Assembly (NCBI GenBank): GCA_017537495.1
Contig: JAFYKS010000170.1
Coordinates: forward strand, 1 to 15,244
Direction of reading: 5' to 3'
DNA length: 15,244 bases
Source of the DNA: Bacillota bacterium
GTDB lineage: Bacteria; Bacillota; Clostridia; Peptostreptococcales; Anaerovoracaceae
Part shown: in pieces, positions 8,007 through 14,996 of the stretch
Layout: each line of letters begins with the position of its first letter
How positions within the stretch are numbered: position 1 is the stretch's first letter
Translations under genes and position numbers: made by a program
The notes under the pieces: generated by a model
Seen by the model: the letters and a program-made list of their open reading frames with translations, nothing else
Databases searched by the model: none
Told to the model about the DNA's origin: nothing

Positions 8007-8936
8007 CTATTTCAGTATGGTTCCCGCTTCGATGGTGTTTCCGCGCAGGTAATCCTTAACAGCTACACGCTTCTTGCCAGGAACCTGAATTTCAGTTACC
8101 ACCAAAATCTTTCCGCCGCAGGCAATCTTCATGCCGTCATTTCCGGCGCTGATTACGGTACCATTTTCCTTTTCAGTGCTTTCGCCGGTCGGCAGTGCAG
8201 ACCAGAGCTTCATCACCAGTCCATTGTAGTCGCAGAATGCACCCGGCCATGGATCAAAGCCACGGATCAGACGCTCGATTTCCACTGGAGACTTGCTGAA
8301 GTCGATTTTGCCGTCCTGCTTCTTAATCAGACCTGCATAGGTGGACAGGCTGTCATCCTGAGGCTCAGGAGTGATTTCACCTGCATCCAGCATTGGCAAT
8401 GTTTCCACCAGCAGCTTTGCACCGGCTTCTGCCAGTGCATCGTGGAGCTGTTCACCGTTCATACGTCCGATTTCAACTTCCACCTTGGTCAGCATATCGC
8501 CTGTATCCAGACCTTCGCCCATCTGCATGATGGTAACACCAGTTACTTCTTCACCGGTCACGATGGCGTTCTGGATTGGAGATGCACCTCTCAGCTTAGG
8601 CAGCAGAGATGCGTGTACATTGACACAGCCCAGTCTCGGCAGGTCCAGCACTTCTTTCGGCAGAATCTGGCCGTATGCCACAACTACCATGATATCCGGA
8701 TTATATTCAGCCAGCTGAGCCAGAAGTTCTTCATTACCTCTCACCTTTTCAGGCTGCAGAACGGTCAGGCCGTATTCCAAGGCCTTTTCCTTCACCGGTG
8801 TGAACTGAACCTTCTTGCCGCGGTCTCTTGCCTTGTCCGGCTGAGTGATGACATAGCCCACTTCGTGACCTGCCTGCACCATGGCGTCCAGTACGTTCAC
8901 CGCAAAATCCGGTGTTCCCATAAATACTGTTCTCAT
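8007..8936 (-). CDS. fmt: Methionyl-tRNA formyltransferase
   Basis: Fmt transfers a formyl group from 10-formyl-tetrahydrofolate to methionyl-initiator tRNA. The 309-residue length is typical. The N-terminal catalytic domain starts with VFMGTPDFAV. The catalytic triad is visible as Asn106 and His108 in NVHASLLPKLRGASP and Asp144 in GLDTGD. A C-terminal OB-like tRNA-binding domain follows, with GFDPWPGAF at the junction. The ATG is preceded by AGAGGA. It follows def by 14 bases, the usual pairing because Def removes the formyl group that Fmt adds. Confidence 0.97.
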   Translation of the reverse strand: MRTVFMGTPDFAVNVLDAMVQAGHEVGYVITQPDKARDRGKKVQFTPVKEKALEYGLTVLQPEKVRGNEELLAQLAEYNPDIMVVVAYGQILPKEVLDLPRLGCVNVHASLLPKLRGASPIQNAIVTGEEVTGVTIMQMGEGLDTGDMLTKVEVEIGRMNGEQLHDALAEAGAKLLVETLPMLDAGEITPEPQDDSLSTYAGLIKKQDGKIDFSKSPVEIERLIRGFDPWPGAFCDYNGLVMKLWSALPTGESTEKENGTVISAGNDGMKIACGGKILVVTEIQVPGKKRVAVKDYLRGNTIEAGTILK

Positions 8937-8950
8937 AAATCTATGTCCTC

Positions 8951-9454
8951 TTATTCTTCAAAAAACTCTTCGTCTTCGTAGTCTTCTTCCATTTCTGCTG
9001 CAGCTTCACGGATGTTAGTCGCCTTATCAGTGTACAGAATACCGTTCAGATGGTCGTATTCGTGGCACATTACACGTGCATGGAAATCTTCAAATTCATA
9101 AACCTTGGTTTCACCGTCCAGGTCCATAGCCTGGATTTTGATGTACTGCGGACGTTCTACGGTACCAATCATGCCAGGAACACTGAGACATCCTTCATCA
9201 TCTACCTGCAGACCGGACTGTTCCAGGATTACAGGGTTAATCATATAGTAAATTTCACCTTCAGCAGGTTCTGCGATAAACATTCTTCTCGCCACGCCTA
9301 CCTGCGGTGCAGCAATACCTACGCCATACTGTTCATGCATGGTTTCCAGCATATCTTCCATGGTCAGACGGATACGGTCAGTAATTTCCTTAACTTCTCT
9401 GCATTCCTTACGCAGAATGTCGTCGCCTTCTACAACAATGTTTCTAATAGCCAT
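8951..9454 (-). CDS. def: Peptide deformylase
   Basis: Def is a metal-dependent hydrolase that removes the formyl group from the N-terminus of new proteins. I choose the ATG at 9454 (167 residues), because GGAGGA lies 6 bases upstream and family members begin with AIRNIVVEGDDIL; an in-frame extension back to 9517 has neither support. All three family motifs are intact: GVGIAAPQVG at 44-53, EGCLSVPG at 87-94 with metal ligand Cys89, and HEYDH at 131-135 with His131, Glu132 and His135. The C-terminus carries an acidic extension of about 18 residues, rich in Glu and Asp, that is not part of the catalytic core. Confidence 0.96.
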   Translation of the reverse strand: MAIRNIVVEGDDILRKECREVKEITDRIRLTMEDMLETMHEQYGVGIAAPQVGVARRMFIAEPAEGEIYYMINPVILEQSGLQVDDEGCLSVPGMIGTVERPQYIKIQAMDLDGETKVYEFEDFHARVMCHEYDHLNGILYTDKATNIREAAAEMEEDYEDEEFFEE

Positions 9455-9578
9455 TTTAATTCCTCCATAAAATTGAGCTGTTGCTCCATACTCTACCCTA
9501 ATAATGCCGCATATCACAGCTTCGCGTCTTGTCCTCGGCTAAGCCTGCGGAATCGACTGCTCAGCCGGATATACGTCA
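9455..9578 (-). other. priA-def spacer with a GC-rich hairpin
   Basis: This 124-base spacer is the longest gap inside the minus-strand gene series. It holds an imperfect hairpin at 9537-9566 (minus strand GGCTGAGC pairing with GCTTAGCC, one G-U pair, 14-base loop) in a GC-rich patch spanning about 9520-9568, and AT-rich sequence towards def. A TATAAT hexamer occurs on the minus strand overlapping the priA stop, but I see no good -35 at 16-18 bases, so an internal promoter for def-fmt is only possible. There is no U-tract after the hairpin. I see no coding sequence in the spacer. Confidence 0.4.
9461..9466 (-). promoter_or_regulatory. Ribosome binding site that decides the def start
   Basis: GGAGGA on the minus strand lies 6 bases before the ATG at 9454. 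It supports this start over the in-frame ATG at 9517. Confidence 0.8.
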
Positions 9579-11591
9579 TTATAACGTACTGTATGGATTA
9601 ATATCTAAATTCAAGTTGCAATTAACTTTCTCTTTTATAAGTATCTGATTGAAATTATCTAACAGATATATGTATTTATTGCGGTTGCCGCGTGGGCATT
9701 TGATTAAAATGTAGTACCGTGCGTCTTCACCCTTGAAGTTTACGGCAACCCGCGGTGCCAGTATCTGGCGGGAATTTTCCGGTCCGATGGCATTTTCCAT
9801 ATACACCCTGCAGCGTTCTGCTGCAGCCAGTGCAGTTTCCTCATCCTCTGAGGTAAAATTCGCCATAATCAGGTCGGTAAACGGCGGATACTCCATAAAC
9901 TCACGAAGCCTGATTTCCTGACCGAAGAATGCATGGTAATCATGATTCTTTGCCGCTTTGAGAGCATAATTATCAGGCTCATAAGTCTGAACAATCACCG
10001 TACCCTGCTCTTCACCGCGTCCGGCACGGCCGGCCACCTGTGTTACCAGCTGGAAGGTCCTCTCTGTAGAACGGTAGTCCGGAATATTCAGACTCACATC
10101 CGCAGCAATGACACCAACCAGACCTACATTTTTAAAATCCAGACCCTTCGCTACCAGCTGGGTTCCGATGAGAATATCGGTCTCACCCTTTGAGAAGGCA
10201 TCCAGGATCCGGTCGAGATCCTTTCTTGTCTTCACCGCATCAAGGTCCAGACGGTCAACTTTTGCATCCGGGAAAAACTCTGCCGTAACTTCCTCCACCT
10301 GCTCCGTTCCCACACCAAAGTACTTGATATACTTACTGGAACATTCCGGACAGGTTTTGGGAACCGGGAACTTCCGTCCGCAGTAATGGCAGACCGCTGC
10401 ATTGGAATGCTTATGATACGTGAGAGAAATTCCGCATTTCGGACATTTCATCACCGTACCGCATTCTCTGCAGGAAATGAAGCTGGAATAACCGCGGCGA
10501 TTCTGGAAAAGAATCACCTGCTGACCTTCCTTCAGAACCTGCTGCATTTTGGAATACAGTTTCCGGCTGAACATGGTCATGTTCCCCGCCTTCAGTTCCT
10601 CACGCATATCGATGATTTCCACTTCCGGAAGCGGAGTCTTATTATACCGCTCCTTCAGCTCAATCAGCTGATAAATGCCTTCCCGGCACCGCTGATAGGA
10701 TACCACCGACGGAGTAGCACTGCCCAGCAGCAGTACCCCGTTATAATATTTCAGACGCTTCAGCGCCACATCCACCGTTTCATATTTCGGCGTCATGTCC
10801 GCCTTGTATGTCGCTTCATGCTCTTCATCCATAATGATGACACCGATGTTTTCCAGCGGGCTGAATACACCAAGCCGCGCACCGATGACAATTCGAGCCT
10901 CACCCCTGCGGATTCGCTGCCACTCGTCGTAGCGTTCCCGCTGAGTCAGCTTGCTGTGCATAACGGCAATGTTCTGCTTGCCGAAACGCCCCGTAAAACG
11001 CTGTACCATCTGGCTGGTCAGTCCGATTTCCGGTACCAGCATAATGGCTGTTTTGCCAAGGTCCAGACAGCGCTGAATGGCCTCCATGTAGACTTCCGTC
11101 TTACCGCTGGAAGTAACCCCATGTATGAGAAACATTTCATGGGTACCGGCATCAATTGCATCATTGATCCGGTCCACCGCTGCCTGCTGCTCTGCAGTCA
11201 GAGCCTGAGGACGGCTGTATTCGCCTTCCAGTCCTTTATATGGCTCCTTTTCCTTCCCCGGCTTGGCCGCCTTGCCTTTCGGCAGGAAACACTGAATACA
11301 GTCATAGTACTTAATTCCGTACCGCTGCTTCATCCAGGCTGCAGTCGTCAAAATTTCCGGTGTCAGGGGAAGCGAATCATCACGCTGAGAAACAGATTTG
11401 ATTTTTTCTTCCGGATAATCCTCCGGAGCTTCACGGAACCGGTAGATATAACCGTGCTTCTCCTTATCAGACTGCCCAAATGGAAGGACAACCCTGTCAC
11501 CTACATTTATGCTTTCGTCAACCACCCGGTATGTGAACAGGTTGTCAATATGTTTGCTTTTATTGTCGACAATGATGTCAGCGTACCTCAT
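9579..11591 (-). CDS. priA: Primosomal protein N' (replication restart helicase PriA)
   Basis: PriA is a 3'-to-5' superfamily 2 DNA helicase that reloads the replisome at stalled forks. In its 670 residues, the N-terminal 3'-end-binding domain spans about 1-101. Walker A is GVTSSGKT at 158-165 and the DEAH-type box is DEEH at 255-258, followed by LGSATPSVVSY. Eight zinc-binding cysteines form four CxxC pairs at 374/377, 383/386, 401/404 and 414/417. IGTQLVAKGLDF and TQVAGRAGRG mark helicase lobe 2. Between the end of the 3'-binding domain and the helicase start there are only about 30 Lys/Glu/Gly-rich residues, where PriA usually has a winged-helix domain. The ATG at 11591 has GAGAGGTG upstream. 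Length is below the usual 730-800. Confidence 0.96.
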   Translation of the reverse strand: MRYADIIVDNKSKHIDNLFTYRVVDESINVGDRVVLPFGQSDKEKHGYIYRFREAPEDYPEEKIKSVSQRDDSLPLTPEILTTAAWMKQRYGIKYYDCIQCFLPKGKAAKPGKEKEPYKGLEGEYSRPQALTAEQQAAVDRINDAIDAGTHEMFLIHGVTSSGKTEVYMEAIQRCLDLGKTAIMLVPEIGLTSQMVQRFTGRFGKQNIAVMHSKLTQRERYDEWQRIRRGEARIVIGARLGVFSPLENIGVIIMDEEHEATYKADMTPKYETVDVALKRLKYYNGVLLLGSATPSVVSYQRCREGIYQLIELKERYNKTPLPEVEIIDMREELKAGNMTMFSRKLYSKMQQVLKEGQQVILFQNRRGYSSFISCRECGTVMKCPKCGISLTYHKHSNAAVCHYCGRKFPVPKTCPECSSKYIKYFGVGTEQVEEVTAEFFPDAKVDRLDLDAVKTRKDLDRILDAFSKGETDILIGTQLVAKGLDFKNVGLVGVIAADVSLNIPDYRSTERTFQLVTQVAGRAGRGEEQGTVIVQTYEPDNYALKAAKNHDYHAFFGQEIRLREFMEYPPFTDLIMANFTSEDEETALAAAERCRVYMENAIGPENSRQILAPRVAVNFKGEDARYYILIKCPRGNRNKYIYLLDNFNQILIKEKVNCNLNLDINPYSTL

Positions 11592-11629
11592 TCACACCTC
11601 TCAATTGGTTATAGTTGACCGTAATGCAT

Positions 11630-12637
11630 TTACAGTAAATAAATGTTGTGTGCTTCACAAGTTTCAATCATTTCCTTCGGCCATACAGATACCTGTACTT
11701 CGCCGATGTGAGCCTTACGCAGGAAGAACATACACAGACGGCTCTGACCGATACCGCCGCCGATAGTGTATGGCAGACGGTCTTCCAGAATAGCCTTGTG
11801 GAAGTCCAGCTCTCTGCGGTGATCGCAGCCAGCTTTGGTCAGCTGTCTGTCCATTGCTTCTGCGTCTACACGGATACCCATGGAAGACAGTTCCACTGCT
11901 CTGTCCAGAACTTCGTCCCACAGGATGATGTCGCCGTTCAGTTCCCAGTCATCGTAGTCCGGTGCACGGCCGCCGTGCTTTTCGCCGGAAGCCAGTACAT
12001 CACCAATCTTCATGATAAATACTGCACCATGTTCCTTGGTAACCAGGTCTTCTCTTTCTTCCGGAGTCACATCTGGATACATATCTTCCAGTTCCTGTGT
12101 AGTTACGAAGAAAATTTCGTTCGGAAGTTCCGTCTGAATGCCTCTGTACAGACGGTTCACGTAGTCACCCAGATTCTTCATGGCGTTGTAGATGGTGGTT
12201 ACCACTTCACGCAGGTATTCTTCTGTTCTCTGCTCCTTGGTGATTACCTTTTCCCAGTCCCACTGGTCTACGTAAACGGAGTGCAGGTTATCCAGATCTT
12301 CGTCTCTTCTGATTGCGTTCATGTCAGTATAGATACCGTGACCAGGCTGAATGCCGTACTTGCCCAGAGCCATTCTCTTCCACTTGGCCAGGGACTGCAC
12401 GATTTCCACCTGCTGTTCATCCATACCCTTTAATGTAAATTCTACTCTTCTTTCAAAACCGTTTAAGTTGTCGTTCAGACCACTCTCCGGTGTAACAAAC
12501 AGCGGTGCGGATACACGGCGCAGATTCAGGCCGTATGCCAGCTCCTGCTGGAAATAGTCCTTGATTTTCTTGATTGCACGCTGACTTTCCATCAGGTCAA
12601 TCACTGGTTCATAGTTTTCAGGTAAAATTAATGCCAT
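11630..12637 (-). CDS. asnA: Aspartate-ammonia ligase (asparagine synthetase A)
   Basis: AsnA makes asparagine from aspartate, ammonia and ATP through an aspartyl-adenylate, using a fold related to class II aminoacyl-tRNA synthetases. The 335-residue length is typical. Recognisable segments are the N-terminus with [20 protein letters not shown] and NGFERRVEF, the middle YVDQWDWEK and [15 protein letters not shown], and the C-terminal [20 protein letters not shown], equivalent to class II motif 3. The ATG at 12637 has AAGGAG upstream. It lies 36 bases after queH and 38 before priA with no terminator seen in either gap, so it is probably cotranscribed with both. This differs from Bacillus subtilis, where coaBC precedes priA. 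Confidence 0.97.
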   Translation of the reverse strand: MALILPENYEPVIDLMESQRAIKKIKDYFQQELAYGLNLRRVSAPLFVTPESGLNDNLNGFERRVEFTLKGMDEQQVEIVQSLAKWKRMALGKYGIQPGHGIYTDMNAIRRDEDLDNLHSVYVDQWDWEKVITKEQRTEEYLREVVTTIYNAMKNLGDYVNRLYRGIQTELPNEIFFVTTQELEDMYPDVTPEEREDLVTKEHGAVFIMKIGDVLASGEKHGGRAPDYDDWELNGDIILWDEVLDRAVELSSMGIRVDAEAMDRQLTKAGCDHRRELDFHKAILEDRLPYTIGGGIGQSRLCMFFLRKAHIGEVQVSVWPKEMIETCEAHNIYLL

Positions 12638-12673
12638 TTTTCATTCTCCTTCTGAATATATTCAGCGTCTGCC

Positions 12674-13336
12674 CTATTCCCACTTGGAAAATTCGCATCC
12701 GCAGTAATTCTGTCTGTAAAGTTCGTATTCCTTGGAAAGCTGAATGCTCCGCTGGAATCCCGCCTTCTTCTTAAAGTCCAGATCCAGGAATTCCACCTTG
12801 CAGTCTTTCGCAATCTGACTTCCGATGGCGGAAATCAGAGGATAATTCTTATGCGGGCTGACTGTCAGTGTAGTACCGAAAGCACAGTACCCTTCTTTCT
12901 GCGCAAAACGTGCCGCTTCCTCCAGTCTTTGCTGGAAACACAGTGTGCAGCGCGCACCGCCCTCCGGCTCATCCTCGTAGCCCTCAACCATGCGGAAATA
13001 GCCTTCCGGATCGTAATCTCCTTCGATGAAGTCCACATGGTCTTCCTCGCTCAGTTCCTGATTGTATGCGTTGAGGAACTGAATCTGAGCTGCCTTACGA
13101 CGCTCGTACTCTTCCGGATCCGTAATGCACGGATTGAAGTAGAAGATGGTCACCTTCCAGTCCGGCAAAACACGCTCAATACAGGCTGTGCTGCACGGTC
13201 CGCAGCAGGAGTGAAGAAGCAGTGTTTTCTTCACTGTTTCGGTCTCTGTCTGCAGCGGAAAATACTCCGGCTGACATTCCTGCTGACCGTAAAACATGGC
13301 TTCGTGACTGCATTCTGAACAATTTTTCTTTTCCAA
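12674..13336 (-). CDS. queH: Epoxyqueuosine reductase QueH
   Basis: QueH (formerly DUF208) reduces epoxyqueuosine to queuosine in tRNA, the last step of Q synthesis, and does not need cobalamin as QueG does. Family motifs are HSCCGPCS with Cys44-Cys45, YFNPCITDPEEY, GARCTLCFQQR with Cys130 and Cys133, FGTTLTVSPHK and YCGCEFS at the end; these cysteines are expected to bind iron-sulfur or metal. I start at TTG 13336 (220 residues), because AAGGAGG lies 8 bases upstream; an earlier in-frame TTG at 13363 would run through this ribosome site. An N-terminal extension of about 35 residues carries a C-x-x-C pair (Cys6, Cys9). First gene of the minus-strand series. Confidence 0.95.
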   Translation of the reverse strand: MEKKNCSECSHEAMFYGQQECQPEYFPLQTETETVKKTLLLHSCCGPCSTACIERVLPDWKVTIFYFNPCITDPEEYERRKAAQIQFLNAYNQELSEEDHVDFIEGDYDPEGYFRMVEGYEDEPEGGARCTLCFQQRLEEAARFAQKEGYCAFGTTLTVSPHKNYPLISAIGSQIAKDCKVEFLDLDFKKKAGFQRSIQLSKEYELYRQNYCGCEFSKWE

Positions 13337-13344
13337 GAATACAC

Positions 13345-13351
13345 CCTCCTT
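13345..13351 (-). promoter_or_regulatory. Ribosome binding site that decides the TTG start of queH
   Basis: A full AAGGAGG on the minus strand lies 8 bases before TTG at 13336. No ATG start is available nearby in this frame. Confidence 0.8.
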
Positions 13352-13378
13352 GCAAAATAGCAATACTTCTGCTATTCT
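13350..13378 (+). promoter_or_regulatory. Candidate promoter of the radical SAM gene
   Basis: TTGCAA at 13350-13355 and TATTCT at 13373-13378 are separated by 17 bases, each matching consensus at four of six positions. The start would fall near 13385, inside the palindrome, giving a leader of about 53 bases. Confidence 0.35.
13356..13376 (-). other. Hairpin in the queH leader
   Basis: AATAGCA and TGCTATT form a 7-bp stem around a 7-base loop, 4 bases before the queH Shine-Dalgarno sequence on the minus strand. It could affect ribosome access. On the plus strand it overlaps a candidate promoter for the radical SAM gene. Confidence 0.45.
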
Positions 13379-13379
13379 A

Positions 13380-13394
13380 ATATCCTAAGGATAT
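13380..13394. promoter_or_regulatory. Operator-like palindrome between divergent genes
   Basis: ATATCCTAAGGATAT has perfect 7-base arms about one central base. It lies where the start points of both candidate divergent promoters would fall, so a bound regulator could act on both directions. The regulator is not identified. Confidence 0.45.
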
Positions 13395-13423
13395 ATTTTA
13401 CCACAAACACGAAATATTTGAAA
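13395..13423 (-). promoter_or_regulatory. Candidate promoter of the queH-rpe gene series
   Basis: On the minus strand TTTCAA (weak -35, 13418-13423), a 17-base spacer and TAAAAT (good -10, 13395-13400) precede queH. The leader would be about 50 bases. The -35 matches consensus at only three of six positions. Confidence 0.4.
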
Positions 13424-13437
13424 GAGATAAACATAAT

Positions 13438-14364
13438 ATGAACGAAAAAATTAAGGAATATAAAGAACTTTTTGGGGAGCAGCGTTTCCACTCCATCAGC
13501 ACCTGGCTGAAACGTCAGTTTGGCGAAAAAACCATCAAACTGGCCATCGACGGCGGCTTCACCTGTCCGAACCGTGACGGCTCCAAAGGCCATGGCGGCT
13601 GCCTCTTCTGCTCCGATAACGGTGCGGGAGAATTTGCCTCTAACGTGGAAGACCAGATTCAGCTCTATGCCGATAAATGGCCCAATGCACGCTACCTGGG
13701 ATACTTCCAGAACCATACCAACACCTACGCACCTGTAGAGTAACTCAGAGAAAAATATGAGACAATCCTGGCTAACCCGAAGATAGAAGGTCTGGTTATC
13801 GGCACCCGTCCTGACTGCCTCAGCGAAGAAGTTCTGGACTTATTAGGCGAAATCAATAAAACCCACTTCCTGTGGATTGAACTGGGTCTGCAAACCATGC
13901 ACGAAGAAACGGCAGAGCTCATTAACCGCTGCTACTCTCTCGATGTTTTTGAAGAAGCCATGGAAGGCCTGAGAAGCCGCGGAATCAAGACAGTTGTACA
14001 TTTAATTCTGGGACTGCCTGGTGAAACCCGTGAAATGATGCTGGACTCCGTCCGTTACGTGGCAAACCAGCCGGATCTGTTCGGGATGAAGCTGCACCTT
14101 CTGAACGTGGTGAAAGGCTCCCGCATGGCGCTGGACTACTCAGAATACCAGCCTTTCGCATCCATTGAGGAATACGTAAATCTGGTCGTGGAATGTCTGG
14201 AACTGATTCCGCCGCAGGTAACCATCCACCGCCTCACCGGTGATGCACCGCGGTCCATCCTGATTACCCCGCCTTGGAGCTTCAATAAGAGAACCATCTT
14301 AAACAGCATCAACGAACAGCTGCACCTGCGCGACACCTGGCAGGGAAAGAAATGCGGGAAGTAA
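13438..14364 (+). pseudogene. ytqA: YtqA/YhcC-family radical SAM protein, interrupted by an in-frame TAA
   Basis: Ignoring one stop, this frame gives about 308 residues, the usual length of this radical SAM family (TIGR01212 type), with similarity at both ends. The iron-sulfur cluster cysteines are Cys43, Cys55 and Cys58 in FTCPNRDGSKGHGGCLFC. Later motifs are IGTRPDCL, WIELGLQT, HLILGLPGE, and HRLTGDAP near the end. TAA at 13741-13743 (residue 102) falls between APVE and LREKYE, a continuous conserved segment, so it is a simple nonsense substitution with no frameshift. The first part would be a 101-residue protein with the cluster motif but without most of the barrel; an ATG at 13897 could start a remnant without the cluster. 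The ribosome site is weak. The biochemical role of the family is not certain. Confidence 0.9.
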
Positions 14365-14385
14365 GATTTTGAGAGGAGAAAAAAC

Positions 14386-14811
14386 ATGTTATTCGAACCG
14401 AAATTTGACGAAACCTTCATCACCAGCAGAGATACCACACCGCAGAACTACCATCTGGCATGCGGCTTCCGCACCAGAACCGACATCCTCTTTAAAGATG
14501 AAAACATCGCTGCGGTCATTGAATGCACTGGAGAAATCGAATTCAGAAGACCGGACGATATGAGAAACACCATTGCTGCTGTCACCGTACCGAAGCAGGA
14601 AGGCGGCCGGGAAATCTACATGGACGTAACCTGCAGCGTGGAAGACAGCCAAATTGTGCTGAAAATGCCAATCTACAGCTGGATCGACCACTATCCGAAC
14701 TGCGACGGCGAAAGTGACCGCTGGGATACAGAAACTATTGGACATCATACGGTGAAGTTTAACCCGCAAACCAGTGAAGTCATCATGGAAGAATGGAATC
14801 CTGCTAAATAA
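14386..14811 (+). CDS. Unrecognised 141-residue cytosolic protein
   Basis: I do not recognise this family. The gene has a clear ribosome site (GAGAGGAG, about 7 bases before the ATG) and follows the radical SAM gene by 21 bases, so the two are probably one transcript. The product is acidic, with four cysteines (26, 47, 83, 106), no signal peptide and no membrane segment. Short alternating hydrophobic stretches (IAAVIECTGEIEF, EIYMDVTCSVED, QIVLKMPIYSW) suggest a mostly beta-strand fold, though this is a guess. A histidine pair lies at 120-121. A function linked to the radical SAM enzyme, as partner or substrate, would be speculation. Confidence 0.8.
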   Translation: MLFEPKFDETFITSRDTTPQNYHLACGFRTRTDILFKDENIAAVIECTGEIEFRRPDDMRNTIAAVTVPKQEGGREIYMDVTCSVEDSQIVLKMPIYSWIDHYPNCDGESDRWDTETIGHHTVKFNPQTSEVIMEEWNPAK

Positions 14812-14818
14812 AAAGCGA

Positions 14819-14847
14819 TTGACGCTGAAGCTTGAAGAGGCTATTAT
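14819..14847 (+). promoter_or_regulatory. Near-consensus sigma-A-type promoter
   Basis: TTGACG (14819-14824) and TATTAT (14842-14847) are each five of six matches to consensus and are separated by exactly 17 bases. It begins 7 bases after the stop of the preceding gene. Expected transcription start is about 14854. Confidence 0.7.
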
Positions 14848-14853
14848 AAACAT

Positions 14854-14937
14854 AGAAAAAGAGCTACCGATAGACGGTTAGCCGTATTGTCGATTAAAAT
14901 GACCGATCATTGGCGTGGGCGGTCATTTTTCTTTTTT
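14854..14937 (+). ncRNA. Candidate small RNA or attenuator leader upstream of tspO
   Basis: From the predicted start the transcript would be about 84 bases to the end of an intrinsic terminator. Hairpin 1 pairs GCTACCG (14863-14869) with CGGTTAGC (14875-14882, one bulged base) around ATAGA. A linker then leads to the terminator hairpin. CGGTTA at 14875-14880 can instead pair with TGACCG at 14900-14905, the left arm of the terminator, so the two folds exclude each other as in classic attenuators. On the minus strand hairpin 1 is followed by a U-tract (CTCTTTTTC) and could stop opposite transcripts. I see no coding sequence and do not recognise a known riboswitch class. It could instead be an orphan antitoxin-like RNA, but no toxin gene is present. 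Confidence 0.45.
14896..14937 (+). terminator. Intrinsic terminator upstream of tspO
   Basis: AAAATGACCG (14896-14905) pairs perfectly over 10 bp with CGGTCATTTT (14920-14929) around a 14-base loop and is followed by a T-rich run to 14937. It ends either the upstream operon, the candidate small RNA, or both. Confidence 0.88.
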
Positions 14938-14982
14938 GACGTAAGTCAGAATATCTCACCTTCCACCATAATATATTCTGGC

Positions 14983-14990
14983 AGGAGGTG
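14983..14990 (+). promoter_or_regulatory. Strong ribosome binding site of tspO
   Basis: AGGAGGTG lies 6 bases before the ATG at 14997 and fixes the tspO start. I find no separate promoter between the terminator and this site: the TTGACG at 14936-14941 has no -10 at a usual distance. Confidence 0.85.
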
Positions 14991-14996
14991 ACTTTC

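Noticed and set aside
7419..8981. Long plus-strand open frame of 520 codons
   Set aside because: It is antisense to yugP and fmt, both of which have full family motifs. Its product has no recognisable motif and is rich in His, Cys and Gln, as expected for a shadow frame.
10386..11618. Plus-strand open frame of 410 codons
   Set aside because: Antisense to priA across its helicase and zinc motifs; no ribosome site or family similarity.
13741..13743. Stop-codon reassignment or programmed read-through at TAA in the radical SAM gene
   Set aside because: Several intact genes here end in TAA, it is not UGA, and I see no special downstream structure. A nonsense change or an error is simpler.
14936..14964. 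Second promoter for tspO starting at TTGACG
   Set aside because: The bases 17 positions downstream (CCTTCC) do not resemble a -10, and the nearest AT-rich hexamer is 25 bases away.
14812..14996. Type I toxin gene beside the hairpins
   Set aside because: No short hydrophobic frame with a ribosome site is present on either strand; only the promoter-hairpin-terminator pattern is suggestive.
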